A stretch of DNA of 64,000 nucleotides from Polyangiaceae bacterium UTPRO1 (GCA_002050235.1 MWST01000024.1:1-64000); one strand, 5' to 3'. Shown: positions 7,724 to 21,283, numbered from the stretch's first letter. Notes: generated by a model from the sequence alone, not told the origin. A program made the numbers and translations.

Positions 7724-9835
7724 ATGGTTCGGAGGGAACCCAGGAGAACCTCGATCGGCGAGGTGGCGGCGGCGCTCGCGATGGCGAGCGGCGTGGTGCT
7801 GCTGGCCGGGTACCGCCTGCGGACGTCGCCGTTCGCCCTCGACTGGAAGGGCGCTTGCGCCGGCGTCGCGGCGGTCGGCGCCGCTACCGGGCCGGCGGCG
7901 CTCGTCACCTGGCTGACGCTCGGCGCGACGGTGCTCGCGCTCGCGCGCCGGCTGCGGCGGCACAGCGCCGGTTGGGGGGCGTCGGAGTCGCTCGCGGGAG
8001 CACTCATCCTCGTTTGGACCGGGAGCTACGTGCTGCTGTTGAGCCTCGGCCCCGTCGGGCTCTACCGCCCGCTCGTTGCGCGCCTGACGCTGGCAGTGAT
8101 CGTCATCGCGGCGTTGGCGACAAGCACCGGCGCAGCCGAGCAGCCGCCTCCGCGCCCGGGGCGGCTGCTCGCGCTCCTGGCTTTCGCCCTCGTCGCTCCC
8201 GCTCTTCTGGCGCTACAGCTCGCCTCCCCTGTTTCGCCATTCATGGACGTCCTCGCGTACGTGGCCTCGGTGCAAAAGATCGTGACCTTCGATTTCTACG
8301 ATGCCTTCGCGAACGACGCCGCCGGTCTCTGGGCCCCGACGCGACAAGTGGCTGGCAGCGACGCCTTCTTTTCGTGGATCAGCCTGATCGGCGGGGTCCC
8401 GGCGGCGCTCGGCATCACGTCGACGATGCTCGCGCTCGGCGGCTTCCAGCTCCTCGCCATCTACCTGCTCGGCCGCACGGTGGGCGGCAGCCTGAACGGA
8501 GGCTTCGCCGCCCTCTTCCTGCTCACCACCTTCGTCTGGCGGCGGACGGCGGACGCGCGCGGCACCGCGCTCGCTTTTCCTCTGATCGCCGCCGGGCTGG
8601 CGCTCCTCCTGCAGGGATACCGCGAGCGGCGTCAGAGCAAGGCCGCGCTCGGCGGACTCGGTCTCGGGATCGCGGCGACGGTGAATCCGCTGATCGGAGC
8701 CCTCGGACTCATCGTCGCGGGCCTCGTCGCCGTCGTCGAGATGGTCGACCGCCGCCATGGCCTCGCGCTCTTCGCAGCGGTGTTCTCGGGCGCGGTCGCC
8801 CTGGCGCTGCCGCAGGTACTGATCGGCCTCGCGTATCCGGTGCCGCTCTGGGCCCTGCCGGGGACGGCGGCGCTCGGCGTCCTCGTGCTGTTGGCCGTGG
8901 CTTGGCGCGGCAGCGGCCGACGGCCCCTGCCGCGCGCTTCGACTTTCGGCAGCCTCGCCGCCGTCGTGCTCCTGCCGCTGATCGCGCTCTGGCTGCATGC
9001 GCGGCGGCAGTCCGACTTCTTCACCGACGACTGGCACGAGTACGGGATGCTGACCCTGCTCGGGGGTCTCGGACTCATAGCCGGGGCGGCGCTGGTCCGT
9101 CGCGGCGGCCGGCGGACGCCGGCGACGGTTCCCGCCCTGGCGCTCCTCGTCGGCATCGCCGCCCACGCGCTCGCCGATCCCGTACGCTTCCAGGGCACTC
9201 TCGAGATGCGTTCGCTCGCCTCCGAGGTGACGACGAAGATGGTCTACTACTGGACGCCGTACTGGCTGGCGCTGGCAGCGGCTCTGCCGTTCGCCCTGCT
9301 CGCACGCCGGCTCGGGCGCACGGCGGTCCTGGCGATGGTCCTCGTGCTCACGGTGTATCCGCTCCGGCAGGTGAAGGAGCCGCTCGACTATGACGCCTCC
9401 GGGCTCTCGGCCGCCGAGAGCATCGGTTTCGATCTGACGAACGCCGCCCGGGGCTATTTCGCCGGCTATCCGGACCGGCGCTGGGTGGTCGACGAGCGCT
9501 GGCGGATCGTGCTGCGGGCGCTGCAGGCGGAGATCGCCGCCGGCCGCATCGACTACTACACGCACCTCCTGCAGGTGACGTCGACGACGGGGATCGAAGC
9601 CGCCCTGGCGACCGGCGTCTCGGTCGATCTGGTGACGCCGCGTTGGGATCCGAACAGCATCTGGACGGTCGGCGGGCGCAGCCGCGGACTCGATGCCGTA
9701 CCGGAGCTGCTCGCCGCCCGGCCGCGCTACGTCCTCCTGGAAGATCATTCCCGCGAACGCTTCGGCGGTCTGCCCGAATACGACGAGATCGCGACGGCGC
9801 CGCGGCTCATCCTGCTGCGCCGCCGCGACGGGTGA
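7724..9835 (+). CDS. Large polytopic membrane protein, paralogue of the 9956-12100 gene
   Basis: About 703 residues from the ATG at 7724; in-frame starts also exist at 7631 and 7673 and no ribosome site decides between them. Roughly the first 550 residues are alternating hydrophobic helices and short basic loops, ending in a soluble C-terminal domain of about 150 residues. No known enzyme motif was recognised. Blocks shared with the convergent gene include LGPVGLYRP, a segment LQLASPVSPFMDVLAYVAS followed by QKIVTF, and AEIAAGRIDYYTHLLQV. The overall shape resembles GT-C-type glycosyltransferases or O-antigen-like membrane proteins, and neighbours are glycosyltransferases. The function is inference. 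Confidence 0.8.
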   Translation: MVRREPRRTSIGEVAAALAMASGVVLLAGYRLRTSPFALDWKGACAGVAAVGAATGPAALVTWLTLGATVLALARRLRRHSAGWGASESLAGALILVWTGSYVLLLSLGPVGLYRPLVARLTLAVIVIAALATSTGAAEQPPPRPGRLLALLAFALVAPALLALQLASPVSPFMDVLAYVASVQKIVTFDFYDAFANDAAGLWAPTRQVAGSDAFFSWISLIGGVPAALGITSTMLALGGFQLLAIYLLGRTVGGSLNGGFAALFLLTTFVWRRTADARGTALAFPLIAAGLALLLQGYRERRQSKAALGGLGLGIAATVNPLIGALGLIVAGLVAVVEMVDRRHGLALFAAVFSGAVALALPQVLIGLAYPVPLWALPGTAALGVLVLLAVAWRGSGRRPLPRASTFGSLAAVVLLPLIALWLHARRQSDFFTDDWHEYGMLTLLGGLGLIAGAALVRRGGRRTPATVPALALLVGIAAHALADPVRFQGTLEMRSLASEVTTKMVYYWTPYWLALAAALPFALLARRLGRTAVLAMVLVLTVYPLRQVKEPLDYDASGLSAAESIGFDLTNAARGYFAGYPDRRWVVDERWRIVLRALQAEIAAGRIDYYTHLLQVTSTTGIEAALATGVSVDLVTPRWDPNSIWTVGGRSRGLDAVPELLAARPRYVLLEDHSRERFGGLPEYDEIATAPRLILLRRRDG

Positions 9836-9913
9836 AGGTCGCTACACCGTGCTCTTCGTCCCGGCGACCGCGCCCCCGACTCCTCCTGTTGCGCCGTCGC
9901 GACGGGTGGAGGC
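9793..9913. repeat. Diverged direct repeat of the 3' end of the membrane-protein gene
   Basis: The last 43 bases of the 7724-9835 gene plus 5 bases (9793-9840) recur at 9866-9913, offset by 73 bases, at roughly 80% identity by eye. In the first copy the frame ends A-P-R-L-I-L-L-R-R-R-D-G-stop. In the second it reads P-R-L-L-L-L-R-R-R-D-G-W, the stop having become TGG. The copy lies in the intergenic gap before the convergent paralogue, so it is either a small tandem duplication or the relic of a deleted third paralogue. Confidence 0.7.
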
Positions 9914-9955
9914 GCGGCCGGGCACGGGAGCGTCGGTGCAACGGCGCCCGCGGCG

Positions 9956-12100
9956 CTACGGCACAGTACCGCCGGGTGTGAGCTGCTTGGCGCGGTAGAG
10001 CCTGACGCCGTCGGCCGCGTAGAGCTCGTCGTAGTCGCGGAAGGCGTCGCTCGGGAGCGGCGACATGCCGTCGAAGAGCCGGACGCCGTTCTTGGTGTGC
10101 TCGTGGACGACGACGTACGGCGGCCGTTCGGCCAGACGCGGGAGGAGCTCCTCGGCCGGACGCAGGCGGCCGCCCGCGATGCTGCGGTCGAAGACGTAGT
10201 TGGCGACGTAGCCGTCGGCGGCGATCCCCGTGTAGAGCGCAAAGACGACGTTGTCCTGGTAGAGCAGGATGTACGGTCCGAGCTGGACGACGTGCGTGGC
10301 GAGAGTGATGCGGCCGGCCGCGACCTCCGCCCGCAGGATTCGGGCGAGCGCCAGCTCCGCCGGGCTCTGCGCCCAGCGCCGGTGTCCGGTCGCTCCCCAG
10401 TAGCCGCACTTCGCCAGCTCGAGCTGGTATCCCCAGGCGGCGGCAATGGAGTGCTGGTGGTAGTTGGGGTCGGGATACTCGTGGCGCTCCTTCCACGGCA
10501 GGAGCAGCAGCGCCACCACCGCGTAGGCGGCGATGCGCAGCGACACCCGTTCTGCGATCCATGCGGCCAGCGACGCCGTCGGCAGGATCAGCACGTAGGG
10601 CAGCCAGTAGTCGATCTTGTGGTAGAAGTCCTCGACCGCCGTCTGCACCTTGCCGTCGCCGAAGGACTGCCACCACTGGCGCGACACGTAGTCGAGGCCG
10701 ACGCCCAGCAGGAGCGCGGCGACGACCGGCGCCAGTTGCACGCGCCCGGGCCGGCGGTCGAGCCAGAGCATGGCGAGGAGCCCCGCACAGGCGCCGAGGT
10801 AGAGGGTCGGCAGCCGCTCCCACTGGATCACCAGCACCTCGAAGTGCGACGCGTGGCGCGCGAGGAGCACGACGGCCAGGAGCGCGAGCCCCCGGCGCAG
10901 CCAGCGCCCGAGCCAGAGATCGCGCTCGGGCGAGCGGGCGAGAGCCCGTGCCGAGATGACGGCGAGTCCGATTCCCAGGCTCTGCAGTAGCGGCAGCACC
11001 GGATACGGCAACTCCAGGCGGAGTCCGATCGCGACCTCGGGGCCGGCGAAGAGCGAGGCGGCGCCCAGCAGTCCGACCCCGGCCACGAAGGCGCGGCCCT
11101 GTCCGGCGAGGAGCCAGAACCCGACCGCGCCGGCAGCCGCAGCCATAGCGAAGAAACCGATGATCGCATGCGACGCTACCGCCGTGCCGAGGAGGAGCGC
11201 CGCGAGCACCGTCCGCGCCGGCAGGCGCCGCGGGTCGAGCAGCAGGCCGAGTCCGGCGCCGACGAGCGCGAAGGTTACCGAGCGCCCGTGCATGTAGGCG
11301 ACTACGCGCGGCAGCACGGTGGCGCACAGGAAGAGCGCCGCCATGCCGCCGGCGCGGTCGCCGGCGATGGACTTGCCGAGCCGATAGACGCCGAGGAGGA
11401 GCAGGCCCAGCATCGGGACCAGGGCCGCGGATTGCGCCAGCACCGCCGGATCGGTGTCCGTGCCGAGCGCCAGGAACGCGTAGAGGAGCTCGTTGCCGGG
11501 GCACTGCGAGGCCGCGTCCCAGTATCCGTAGGGATCGTTGTCGAACGGCAGGTAGCGACCGAAGGTGACGATGCGCTGTGCCGACGCCGGCGTCGCGAGC
11601 ACGTCCATGAAGGGCGGCACCGGCGAGCCGAGCTGCAGCGCGGCGGTCGTCGGGAACAGCAGGAGGAAGGCGAGCAGAGCGAGCTGCACACCGGGTGCCG
11701 GGGCGCGGCGCGCGAGCGCCGGCGGCCCGAGGCGCCAGAGGGCTGTGGCCATGCCGGCGAATCCGAGCCAGATGCTCCAGCCGCGCCAGAGGCCGAGCGG
11801 CCCGAGCAGGTTGGCGAAGAAATAGGCGCCGATCCAGAGACCGAAGAAGCCGCCGATGCCGGCGTCGAGGCGGCCGAGGCGGGGCTCGAGGCGGAGCAGC
11901 AGGGCTCCGAGAGTGCAGCCGCCGACGGCCCAGAAGCTCCAAACTTTCACCGCCGCGAACCCGGTGTGCGGCAGGACCTCCCAAAATTCGGCCCAGAAGT
12001 GCTCTCTGAAGATGTGCTCCGCCGGCGGACCATCGAGCGTCGCGAGCGCGATTGCGGCGAGGACGAGGACGACTAGTCCGTCGAGGAGCCGGAGCTTCAT
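9956..12100 (-). CDS. Large polytopic membrane protein, paralogue of the 7724-9835 gene
   Basis: A 714-residue protein beginning MKLRLLDGLVVLVLAAIA, with many transmembrane helices up to about residue 540 and a soluble C-terminal domain. Conserved with its convergent paralogue: LLGPLGLWRG, a segment LQLGSPVPPFMDVLATPAS followed by QRIVTF, and LRAEVAAGRITLATHVVQL. The ATG at 12100 overlaps the stop of the methyltransferase gene (ATGA), so the two are translationally coupled. It is the last gene of the minus-strand series containing a GT-C-like protein and a methyltransferase. A role in surface glycan or glycolipid assembly is inferred from context; no catalytic motif was identified. Confidence 0.8.
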   Translation of the reverse strand: MKLRLLDGLVVLVLAAIALATLDGPPAEHIFREHFWAEFWEVLPHTGFAAVKVWSFWAVGGCTLGALLLRLEPRLGRLDAGIGGFFGLWIGAYFFANLLGPLGLWRGWSIWLGFAGMATALWRLGPPALARRAPAPGVQLALLAFLLLFPTTAALQLGSPVPPFMDVLATPASAQRIVTFGRYLPFDNDPYGYWDAASQCPGNELLYAFLALGTDTDPAVLAQSAALVPMLGLLLLGVYRLGKSIAGDRAGGMAALFLCATVLPRVVAYMHGRSVTFALVGAGLGLLLDPRRLPARTVLAALLLGTAVASHAIIGFFAMAAAAGAVGFWLLAGQGRAFVAGVGLLGAASLFAGPEVAIGLRLELPYPVLPLLQSLGIGLAVISARALARSPERDLWLGRWLRRGLALLAVVLLARHASHFEVLVIQWERLPTLYLGACAGLLAMLWLDRRPGRVQLAPVVAALLLGVGLDYVSRQWWQSFGDGKVQTAVEDFYHKIDYWLPYVLILPTASLAAWIAERVSLRIAAYAVVALLLLPWKERHEYPDPNYHQHSIAAAWGYQLELAKCGYWGATGHRRWAQSPAELALARILRAEVAAGRITLATHVVQLGPYILLYQDNVVFALYTGIAADGYVANYVFDRSIAGGRLRPAEELLPRLAERPPYVVVHEHTKNGVRLFDGMSPLPSDAFRDYDELYAADGVRLYRAKQLTPGGTVP

Positions 12101-12972
12101 GCCGACCTCTCGGCAACGGCGACTACCGCCATCTCGTCGCCGGGGTTGAGCGGCAGGCTGACACCGTCGGCGAGCGGGCGCGGCACCATGGCGCGCGCGA
12201 TCCGCATCGGCAGGCGACCGTAGGCGGCGCCCTTCTCGAGCGCCACCCCGAGGTTGCGGATGCGTCCGATCGATTGCGCGTGCACCAGCCTGTACCCGGA
12301 CATCTCCAGGGCGCGGCGGATCGTGCTCCGGTCGAAGTACACCAGGTGCTCGTTGGGTTTCAGGTGCAGCCAGCGGGCGCCCGTGAGCTTGGCCATGAGC
12401 GACCCCACATCGGGTGTGGAAACGAACACGACGCCGTCCGGCGCCAGCAGGGTGCGCACCAGCCGCAGCGCGCCGAGCGGATCGGCGAGATGCTCCAGGA
12501 AGTCGTTCATGGCGACGACGTCGAAGGTCCGACCCTGGAGCGCCGGGTGCGGAAAAGCGCCGCCGATGACGTCGAGCCCGCGGGCGCGGCAGCGGGCGAC
12601 CGACGCCGCGTTGATGTCGAGCCCGAGGGTCGCCCAGCCGCGTGCGCGCGCTGCCGCCGAGAAGGCTCCCGGACCGCACCCGAGGTCGAGCAACCTGCCG
12701 GGTTGCCGCCAGCGTTCGATCAGCGCCACTCTTTTCGCGAAAGAACGCTCATCCTGGGCTTCGGTGCGCACGTAGTACGCCGCCGGTGAGATCAACTGCT
12801 CGCCGTAGAGCCGCTCGAGGTCGGCGACGGGCAGGCGCGGGTTCACGTAGACGAGGCCGCAGCCCCGGCAGCGGACGATCGTGAAGCCGTCCTTGCTGTG
12901 CACCGGCACGTCGTCGCGGCCGCCGCATAGCGGGCAGGCGACGCGCTCGAGCCCGTCTGCGGCGCTCACCAC
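12097..12972 (-). CDS. Class I SAM-dependent methyltransferase with N-terminal zinc ribbon
   Basis: The product is 291 residues. An N-terminal CPLCGG...CRGCGLVYVNPR (about 13-45) is a four-cysteine zinc ribbon typical of methyltransferases in polysaccharide loci. LLDLGCGPGAFS (about 92-105) is the SAM-binding glycine loop, with a downstream acidic residue (LGLDINAASV) and the VAMNDFLEHLADP block. It starts at tandem GTG codons with GGAG upstream, 13 bases after the GT-C-like gene. The same ribbon-plus-methyltransferase architecture recurs as the C-terminal half of the fusion protein at 19656-21260, suggesting related acceptor substrates, perhaps lipid-linked or nucleotide sugars. Confidence 0.88.
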   Translation of the reverse strand: MVSAADGLERVACPLCGGRDDVPVHSKDGFTIVRCRGCGLVYVNPRLPVADLERLYGEQLISPAAYYVRTEAQDERSFAKRVALIERWRQPGRLLDLGCGPGAFSAAARARGWATLGLDINAASVARCRARGLDVIGGAFPHPALQGRTFDVVAMNDFLEHLADPLGALRLVRTLLAPDGVVFVSTPDVGSLMAKLTGARWLHLKPNEHLVYFDRSTIRRALEMSGYRLVHAQSIGRIRNLGVALEKGAAYGRLPMRIARAMVPRPLADGVSLPLNPGDEMAVVAVAERSA

Positions 12973-12985
12973 CCGTCGCTCCGTC

Positions 12986-14461
12986 TCAGAAGAGGCGGCC
13001 CAGATTCAATAGGTTCAACGAGACCGTCCACCAAGAGTTGATCGCCACGCTGACGAGGATCAAGGCGACGTGCCAGGGCCGGATCGGCCGGGCGTTGTCG
13101 GCGATGAAGGCGACGAGGAGGAACAGCGCCAGCCACCGCCACGGGCCCGTTTGCGCCCAAGGCGCGAACCAGACGGCCGCGGCGGCGACCAGAGACGAGA
13201 CGATCCACGCCAGGCGGCCGCGGAGCGGGTGCGCGGCGTCGAGCAGCCGCTGGTCCATACCGCGCACGGTGAGCACTGTCAGGGGCGCGTAGAAGTCGAG
13301 GGCGAAGCGATAACCGAGCTGGGTCATCCCGGTGCCTCCGAACTGGAAGAGCACGGCGAGGAAGAGCAGGATCCCGACCCAGCACCCCAGGGTCCAGCGG
13401 TCCCATGGCGACTTCAGCGCATAGATGAAGGCCGGCGTCGTGTACCACCAGGAGAGCCCGCCGACGCCCGAGAGGATCCACGGGTACTCGCCGTAGAAGA
13501 GCGGCTTGGCGTTGAACAGCACGTATACGTGGCCCGGCCAGTAGGACCAGTGCATCAGGCCCTTGGGAAAGAGCGGGTCTCCCCTCCCCTTGTTGATCAG
13601 GACCTCGTAGGCGGCGTTTCCGAAGACGCCGAAGCGCGCGAAGTTGTACGCCGAGTTGAGCGCCAGGACGGCGACGATGGGGAGTGCTAGCGCCAGCAGC
13701 CAGCGCAGGCGCGGGCGCGGCATGATCTCGTCGGCGCGCGGCTGCAGCCAGCGGTCCGTGAGCGGCACGAGCACGAACGGCATGGCGACCAGCGTTTCCA
13801 TGCGACACCAGAACGCGAACGCGAGGCACGTACCGAGGAGGGCGGGTCGGGCTCTGCCGAACCACTCCCAGACGAGGATCCACAGGAACATCCCGTAGAC
13901 GATCTGGGCGAGGTACCAGACCGAACCGATCGTCGCGTGGTACCACTGGATGCTGCCGAAGGCGAAGAGGATCGTCCCCCAGTTGGCGGCAGCGCGCGAG
14001 ACCGGAACACGGCCGAGCGCGAGACGCGCGAACGCCGCCGCGGCGCCGCCGCAGACGATCGAGAGGATGGTCTGGAACCACCCGTAAGGCATGTCCCAGC
14101 CGCCGCTCCTCGCCACGAGCCAGGTGCGCAGCGGTTCGCGTTCGGCGATCCAGAGCAGCGGCGCCAGGAGCAGCGCCGGCGTCGGCGGGTTCGTGAAGTA
14201 GGCGCGGCCCTGGTACTCCGCCATCTCCAGGTGCGGAGGCCGCTCGGGAAGCGAGAGGCTGCCGTGCAGCAGCGCGTCCGCGAGACGGCCATATTGGTCG
14301 TAAGCGGTCGGACCCGGGCAAGTGAGCCAGTAGACGGCGACCACCGCAGCGAAGAGCCACGCAGCGTCGCGCGCGCCGTGCGGCGCCGGTCCGGTGGCGC
14401 GCGGGAGCCCGTTGAAGGCCGGCAGCGCGGACGGCGCGGACGTCGGCGCCCGGGAGGTCAC
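12986..14461 (-). CDS. Multi-spanning membrane protein, GT-C/PMT-like glycosyltransferase candidate
   Basis: A 491-residue protein with a hydrophobic helix near residues 31-47, a polar luminal-type loop ([17 protein letters not shown], then [18 protein letters not shown]), and eight to ten further helices. A large first loop after helix 1, containing Asp and aromatic residues, is a feature of GT-C enzymes that use polyprenol-phosphate sugars. The GTG start at 14461 overlaps the ndk stop (GTGA). Upstream in-frame codons fall inside ndk and were discarded. The GT2 polyprenol-phosphate transferases in the window could supply its donor. Substrate unknown. Confidence 0.75.
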   Translation of the reverse strand: MTSRAPTSAPSALPAFNGLPRATGPAPHGARDAAWLFAAVVAVYWLTCPGPTAYDQYGRLADALLHGSLSLPERPPHLEMAEYQGRAYFTNPPTPALLLAPLLWIAEREPLRTWLVARSGGWDMPYGWFQTILSIVCGGAAAAFARLALGRVPVSRAAANWGTILFAFGSIQWYHATIGSVWYLAQIVYGMFLWILVWEWFGRARPALLGTCLAFAFWCRMETLVAMPFVLVPLTDRWLQPRADEIMPRPRLRWLLALALPIVAVLALNSAYNFARFGVFGNAAYEVLINKGRGDPLFPKGLMHWSYWPGHVYVLFNAKPLFYGEYPWILSGVGGLSWWYTTPAFIYALKSPWDRWTLGCWVGILLFLAVLFQFGGTGMTQLGYRFALDFYAPLTVLTVRGMDQRLLDAAHPLRGRLAWIVSSLVAAAAVWFAPWAQTGPWRWLALFLLVAFIADNARPIRPWHVALILVSVAINSWWTVSLNLLNLGRLF

Positions 14462-14886
14462 CCGCGCGCGACGACCTCGATGGTACGGAAGAAGTAGGCG
14501 ATCTCGACGGCCGCGGTCTCGGGAGCATCGGAGCCGTGGGTGGCGTTGGCCTCGACGCTCTGCCCGAGGTCCTTGCGGATCGTGCCCGGCGCCGCTTTCG
14601 CCGGGTCGGTGGCGCCCATGAGGTCGCGCCAGCGCTTGATCGCGTCGTCGCCCTCTAGGGCCATCACCATGACCGGCCCGGAGCACATGTACCCGACCAG
14701 GCTGGCGAAGAACGGGCGCTCCTTGTGGACGGCGTAGAAGCCTTCCGCGTCCGCTCGGCTGAGCTGCAGAAAACGGGCCGCCGCCACCTGCAGACCGCTC
14801 TGCTCGATGCGGCGGATGACCTCGCCGATCAGGTTCCGCTTCACGGCGTCGGGCTTCACGATCGCCAGGGTCCGCTCTCTCGCCAT
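14458..14886 (-). CDS. ndk: Nucleoside diphosphate kinase
   Basis: Transfers the gamma phosphate of ATP to NDPs through a phosphohistidine. At 142 residues it has standard length. [14 protein letters not shown] opens the protein, and the catalytic His117 lies in the signature [18 protein letters not shown] lies in between. The start ATG follows sucD by 35 bases. Position after the succinyl-CoA synthetase genes is functionally sensible because SucCD makes ATP or GTP that Ndk interconverts. Its stop overlaps the GTG of the downstream GT-C-like gene, a four-base overlap that ties central metabolism and glycan genes into one transcription unit. Confidence 0.97.
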   Translation of the reverse strand: MARERTLAIVKPDAVKRNLIGEVIRRIEQSGLQVAAARFLQLSRADAEGFYAVHKERPFFASLVGYMCSGPVMVMALEGDDAIKRWRDLMGATDPAKAAPGTIRKDLGQSVEANATHGSDAPETAAVEIAYFFRTIEVVARG

Positions 14887-14921
14887 TACCAAGTCCTCCG
14901 CAAGGAAAATGATGCGTCCGG

Positions 14922-15794
14922 TCAACGACCGAGCGCGGCCGCCATCGTCCGGCCGAGCTCGGCAGCGCTCTTCACCACCCGCGCCCCGGCGGCGGCGAAC
15001 GCCTTCATTTTGTCGGCCGCGGTGCCGGCGCCGCCGGCAATGATGGCGCCGGCATGGCCCATGCGCTTGCCCTTGGGCGCCGTCTGGCCGGCAATGAAGA
15101 CGGTGACGGGTTTGGTTACGTGCTGCTCGATGAACTTCGCAGCCTCCTCCTCGGCGCTGCCGCCGATCTCGCCGATCAGGATGATGCCGTCGGTCCCGGG
15201 ATCGTCCTGGAAGAGCCGCAGCACGTCGATGAAGCCGGTGCCGATGATCGGATCGCCGCCGATGCCGACGCAGGTCGACTGCCCGATCCCGAGTTGCGTC
15301 AGCTGGTGGACGGCCTCGTAGGTGAGCGTGCCGCTGCGCGACACGACGCCCACGGAGCCGGGGCGGTGGATGTAGCCCGGCATGATGCCGATCTTCGCCT
15401 GGCCGGGCGTGATGACGCCGGGACAGTTCGGGCCGACGAGACGAGTGCTCCGACCCTTCAGGAACTGCATGCAGCGCACCATGTCGAGCGTCGGCACGCC
15501 CTCGGTGATGCAGATCGCCAGCGCCAGGCCGGCGTCGGCGGCTTCCATGATCGCATCGGCCGCGAACGGCGGCGGCACGAAGATGAGCGAGCAGTCGGCG
15601 CCGGTCTCGGCGACCGCTTGCTCGACGGTGTCGAAGATGGGGAAGCCCTCGAAGACGGTCCCGCCCTTGCCCGGCGTCACGCCGCCGACTACCTGGGTGC
15701 CGTACTCGCGGCACGCCTTGGCGTGGAAATGGCCGGTGGCGCCGGTCAGGCCCTGGACGATGACGCGCGTGCTCTTGTCGACGAGGATGCTCAT
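14922..15794 (-). CDS. sucD: Succinyl-CoA synthetase alpha subunit
   Basis: CoA-binding and phosphohistidine-carrying subunit of the TCA-cycle ligase (succinyl-CoA + NDP + Pi to succinate + CoA + NTP). The protein has 290 residues. The N-terminal [16 protein letters not shown] is the CoA-binding Rossmann loop, [14 protein letters not shown] lies near residue 205, and the active-site histidine sits in [12 protein letters not shown] near residue 245. The ATG overlaps the sucC stop as ATGA, ensuring stoichiometric production with the beta subunit. Confidence 0.97.
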   Translation of the reverse strand: MSILVDKSTRVIVQGLTGATGHFHAKACREYGTQVVGGVTPGKGGTVFEGFPIFDTVEQAVAETGADCSLIFVPPPFAADAIMEAADAGLALAICITEGVPTLDMVRCMQFLKGRSTRLVGPNCPGVITPGQAKIGIMPGYIHRPGSVGVVSRSGTLTYEAVHQLTQLGIGQSTCVGIGGDPIIGTGFIDVLRLFQDDPGTDGIILIGEIGGSAEEEAAKFIEQHVTKPVTVFIAGQTAPKGKRMGHAGAIIAGGAGTAADKMKAFAAAGARVVKSAAELGRTMAAALGR

Positions 15795-16969
15795 CGGGAC
15801 GCTCCGGCGCCGCGCGCGGCGGCGGCTACCGCGAGCCGCGCCCCCTCGGCCATGTCCCCGGCCGCTTCGATGGCGAGGCCGGAAGACTTCAGGATCTCCT
15901 TGCCGCGCTCGACGTTGGTGCCCTCCATCCGCACTACCAGCGGCACCGACAAGCCGACCTCCTTCGCGGCCGCGACCACGCCCTCGGCGAACACGTCGCA
16001 GCGCAGGATACCGCCGAAGACGTTGATGAAGATCGCCCGCACGCTGGCGTCGGAGAGCAGGATGCGGAACGCTTCGGCGACCTTCTTCTGATCGGCACCG
16101 CCGCCGACGTCGAGGAAGTTGGCGGGCTCGCCGCCGGCGTGCTTGACGATGTCCATCGTCGCCATGGCCAGGCCGGCGCCGTTCACCATGCAGCCGATGT
16201 TGCCGGAGAGGGCGATGTAGCTGAGGTCGTACTTCGCGGCCTCGGTCTCGCGCGGATCCTCCTCGTGGACGTCGCGATACTCGCGGAGATCGGCGTGGCG
16301 GAAGAGCGCGTTGTCGTCTAGGCTCACCTTGGCGTCGAGCGCGATCAGCTCGCCGCCCTTGGTGACCACGAGCGGATTTATCTCCACCATCGACGCGTCG
16401 CACTCGTGGAAGGCGCGCGTCACCGCGGCGAAGAAGCCGACGGCCTTGTTGACCAGTTCCTTCGGCAGTCCGAGCCGGAACGCCAGGCGCCGGCCTTGGT
16501 AGGCTGCGAACCCGACCGTCGGATCGATCGTTTCGTGAAAGATCCTCTCCGGCGTCTTGGCGGCGACCTCCTCGATCTCGACGCCGCCATCGGGCGAGGC
16601 GATGATCCCCACCTTGCCGGTCGCCCGGTCGACGACGACGCCGAGGTAGAGCTCGCGGGCGATGTCGCAACCGCTCTCGACCAGCACCTGGCGGACGACG
16701 CGTCCGTCGGGGCCGGTCTGGTGGGTGACGAGCGGCTTGCCGAGGAGTCCCCGCGCGAACTCCGCCGCCTTCTCGGGCGAGGCGACGACCTTGACGCCGC
16801 CCGCTTTGCCGCGTCCGCCGGCGTGGATCTGGGCTTTCACGACCACCGTGCCGCCGAGCCGTGCGGCGACCGCGGCGGCCTCTTCTGGCGAGCGCGCGAC
16901 GCCGCCCTGGAGGAGCGGCACGCCGTACTTGCGCAGGATCTCCTTGGCTTGGAACTCGTGGATGTTCAC
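15791..16969 (-). CDS. sucC: Succinyl-CoA synthetase beta subunit
   Basis: Nucleotide- and succinate-binding subunit, 392 residues. The N-terminus [22 protein letters not shown] is conserved family-wide, with the ATP-grasp domain at about 1-235 ([38 protein letters not shown]). The C-terminal CoA-ligase-type domain contains [14 protein letters not shown] and [12 protein letters not shown]. The start is GTG at 16969, seven bases after mdh. It is translationally coupled to sucD through a four-base overlap. Confidence 0.97.
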   Translation of the reverse strand: MNIHEFQAKEILRKYGVPLLQGGVARSPEEAAAVAARLGGTVVVKAQIHAGGRGKAGGVKVVASPEKAAEFARGLLGKPLVTHQTGPDGRVVRQVLVESGCDIARELYLGVVVDRATGKVGIIASPDGGVEIEEVAAKTPERIFHETIDPTVGFAAYQGRRLAFRLGLPKELVNKAVGFFAAVTRAFHECDASMVEINPLVVTKGGELIALDAKVSLDDNALFRHADLREYRDVHEEDPRETEAAKYDLSYIALSGNIGCMVNGAGLAMATMDIVKHAGGEPANFLDVGGGADQKKVAEAFRILLSDASVRAIFINVFGGILRCDVFAEGVVAAAKEVGLSVPLVVRMEGTNVERGKEILKSSGLAIEAAGDMAEGARLAVAAAARGAGASR

Positions 16970-16976
16970 GCCGCCG

Positions 16977-19701
<2,725 letters not shown>

Positions 19702-21283
19702 AAGCGGCACGCATTGCCGCCGAGTCCGCGCACGACCCGCGCCAGTGCTGCGCCCAGACGCGGGTAGCCGGAGGCGACGCGACTCGCGAGGAAGTCCAGG
19801 CGTGCGTATTGACCGGCGGCGACGGCAGTCTCGATCCGGAAGCCGCTGTGCTCGAGGGCGCGGCGCAGCGTCGTCGGCGAGAACAGCACCACGTGTTCGG
19901 GGAACTTGAGCGACACCCAGCGTCGCCCCTGCAGCCGGGCGAGCCGGCTGGCGACGTTCGGTGTCACCACGAGGAGCGCCCCGCCCGGTCTGAGGGCCGC
20001 CCGCGCCTTTGCCAGAGCCGCCAGAGGATCGAGGAAGTGCTCGATACAGTCCTGCATGCTCACGACGTCGAAGTAGCAGTCCGGGACCGTGACCTGCTCC
20101 CAGGTGCCGGTGACGACGCGCACGTCCTGCGGAGCGCGAGCGGCGGCCGCCGTAGAGCGCTCGACGATCCAGCGCTCCGGGAAGCGCGCTGTCGCGGCCT
20201 CGACGAGGTATCCGTAGCCGGCGCCGACGTCGAGGAGGCGACCGCTGCCGACATGGCCGTTGACGAGGGCGAGCCGACGGCGGAACGTCGCCCGGGCGTC
20301 GGCGGCGGCGGCGGCGTAGTCGCCGTAGCCCGCCGCGTGCGCCGCCGGACTGGCGAAGTAGCTGCTGTCGTACAGGTGCGCCAGCGTCGTCTGGCTGGGG
20401 GGCGGGTTCAGGTACCAGAGCCCGCAGCCGCGGCAGCGTACCATGCGGTAGCCATGGGCGGCGGCCACGGGCGAGCAGGCATCGCCGCCGCAGAGCGGGC
20501 AGGCGCGCTCGGGACCGTCGGCGACCGTCTCGGCATAGATCCCGGCGCGCATGTTGCGCCGGACGCGCCAGAGATCGCGCGCCATGCGCAGGCTGTCGCG
20601 GACGACGCGGATGCGCGAGTCGTCGTCGTGGGTGAGGCGGACCGGAAAGCGCCGGACCACGTACCCCTGCTGCAGCGCCGCGGTCAGGATCTCGAAGTCG
20701 AAGCCGAAGCCGTCGATCGTGCGGACGGCGAAGAGGCGGCGGGCGGCCTCGGCGCGGAAGAGCTTGAGCCCGCACTGCGAGTCGCGGAACGGCAGCCCTA
20801 GTGCCAGGGCGGTCAGGAGCGAGAGGGCCCGACCCGAGATCAGGCGCAGGAGCCCGTAGCCGCGATTTACCTCGGACTCCGCGAGCTCACGGGCGCCGAT
20901 GGCGATGTCGGCTTCTCCGGCTGCGAGGGTGGCGAGCATGGCGCGCAGCCGCTCGAGATCGTAGGGACAGTCGGCGTCGGTGAAAGCGACGTAGGGATGG
21001 CGCGCCGCTACGACGCCGGCCGCGACCGCCGCACCTTTGCCGCGGTTCACGGCGAAGCGGATCACGCGCAGCGGCACCGGGCTCGGAAAGCGCTCGGCGA
21101 TCGTGGTCGTGGCGTCGCGCGAGCCGTCGTCGACGACGATGATCTCGCTCGTTGCTGCGAGCCGCGGCAGGGCCTCGGCGGCGTGCCGCAACGTCGCCGG
21201 CAGGCGCTCGGCCTCTTCGTAGGCCGGCACGATCAGCGACAGGGCGATCGGTGCGGCCACGGACCCTTCGTCGTCGAGGCCGA

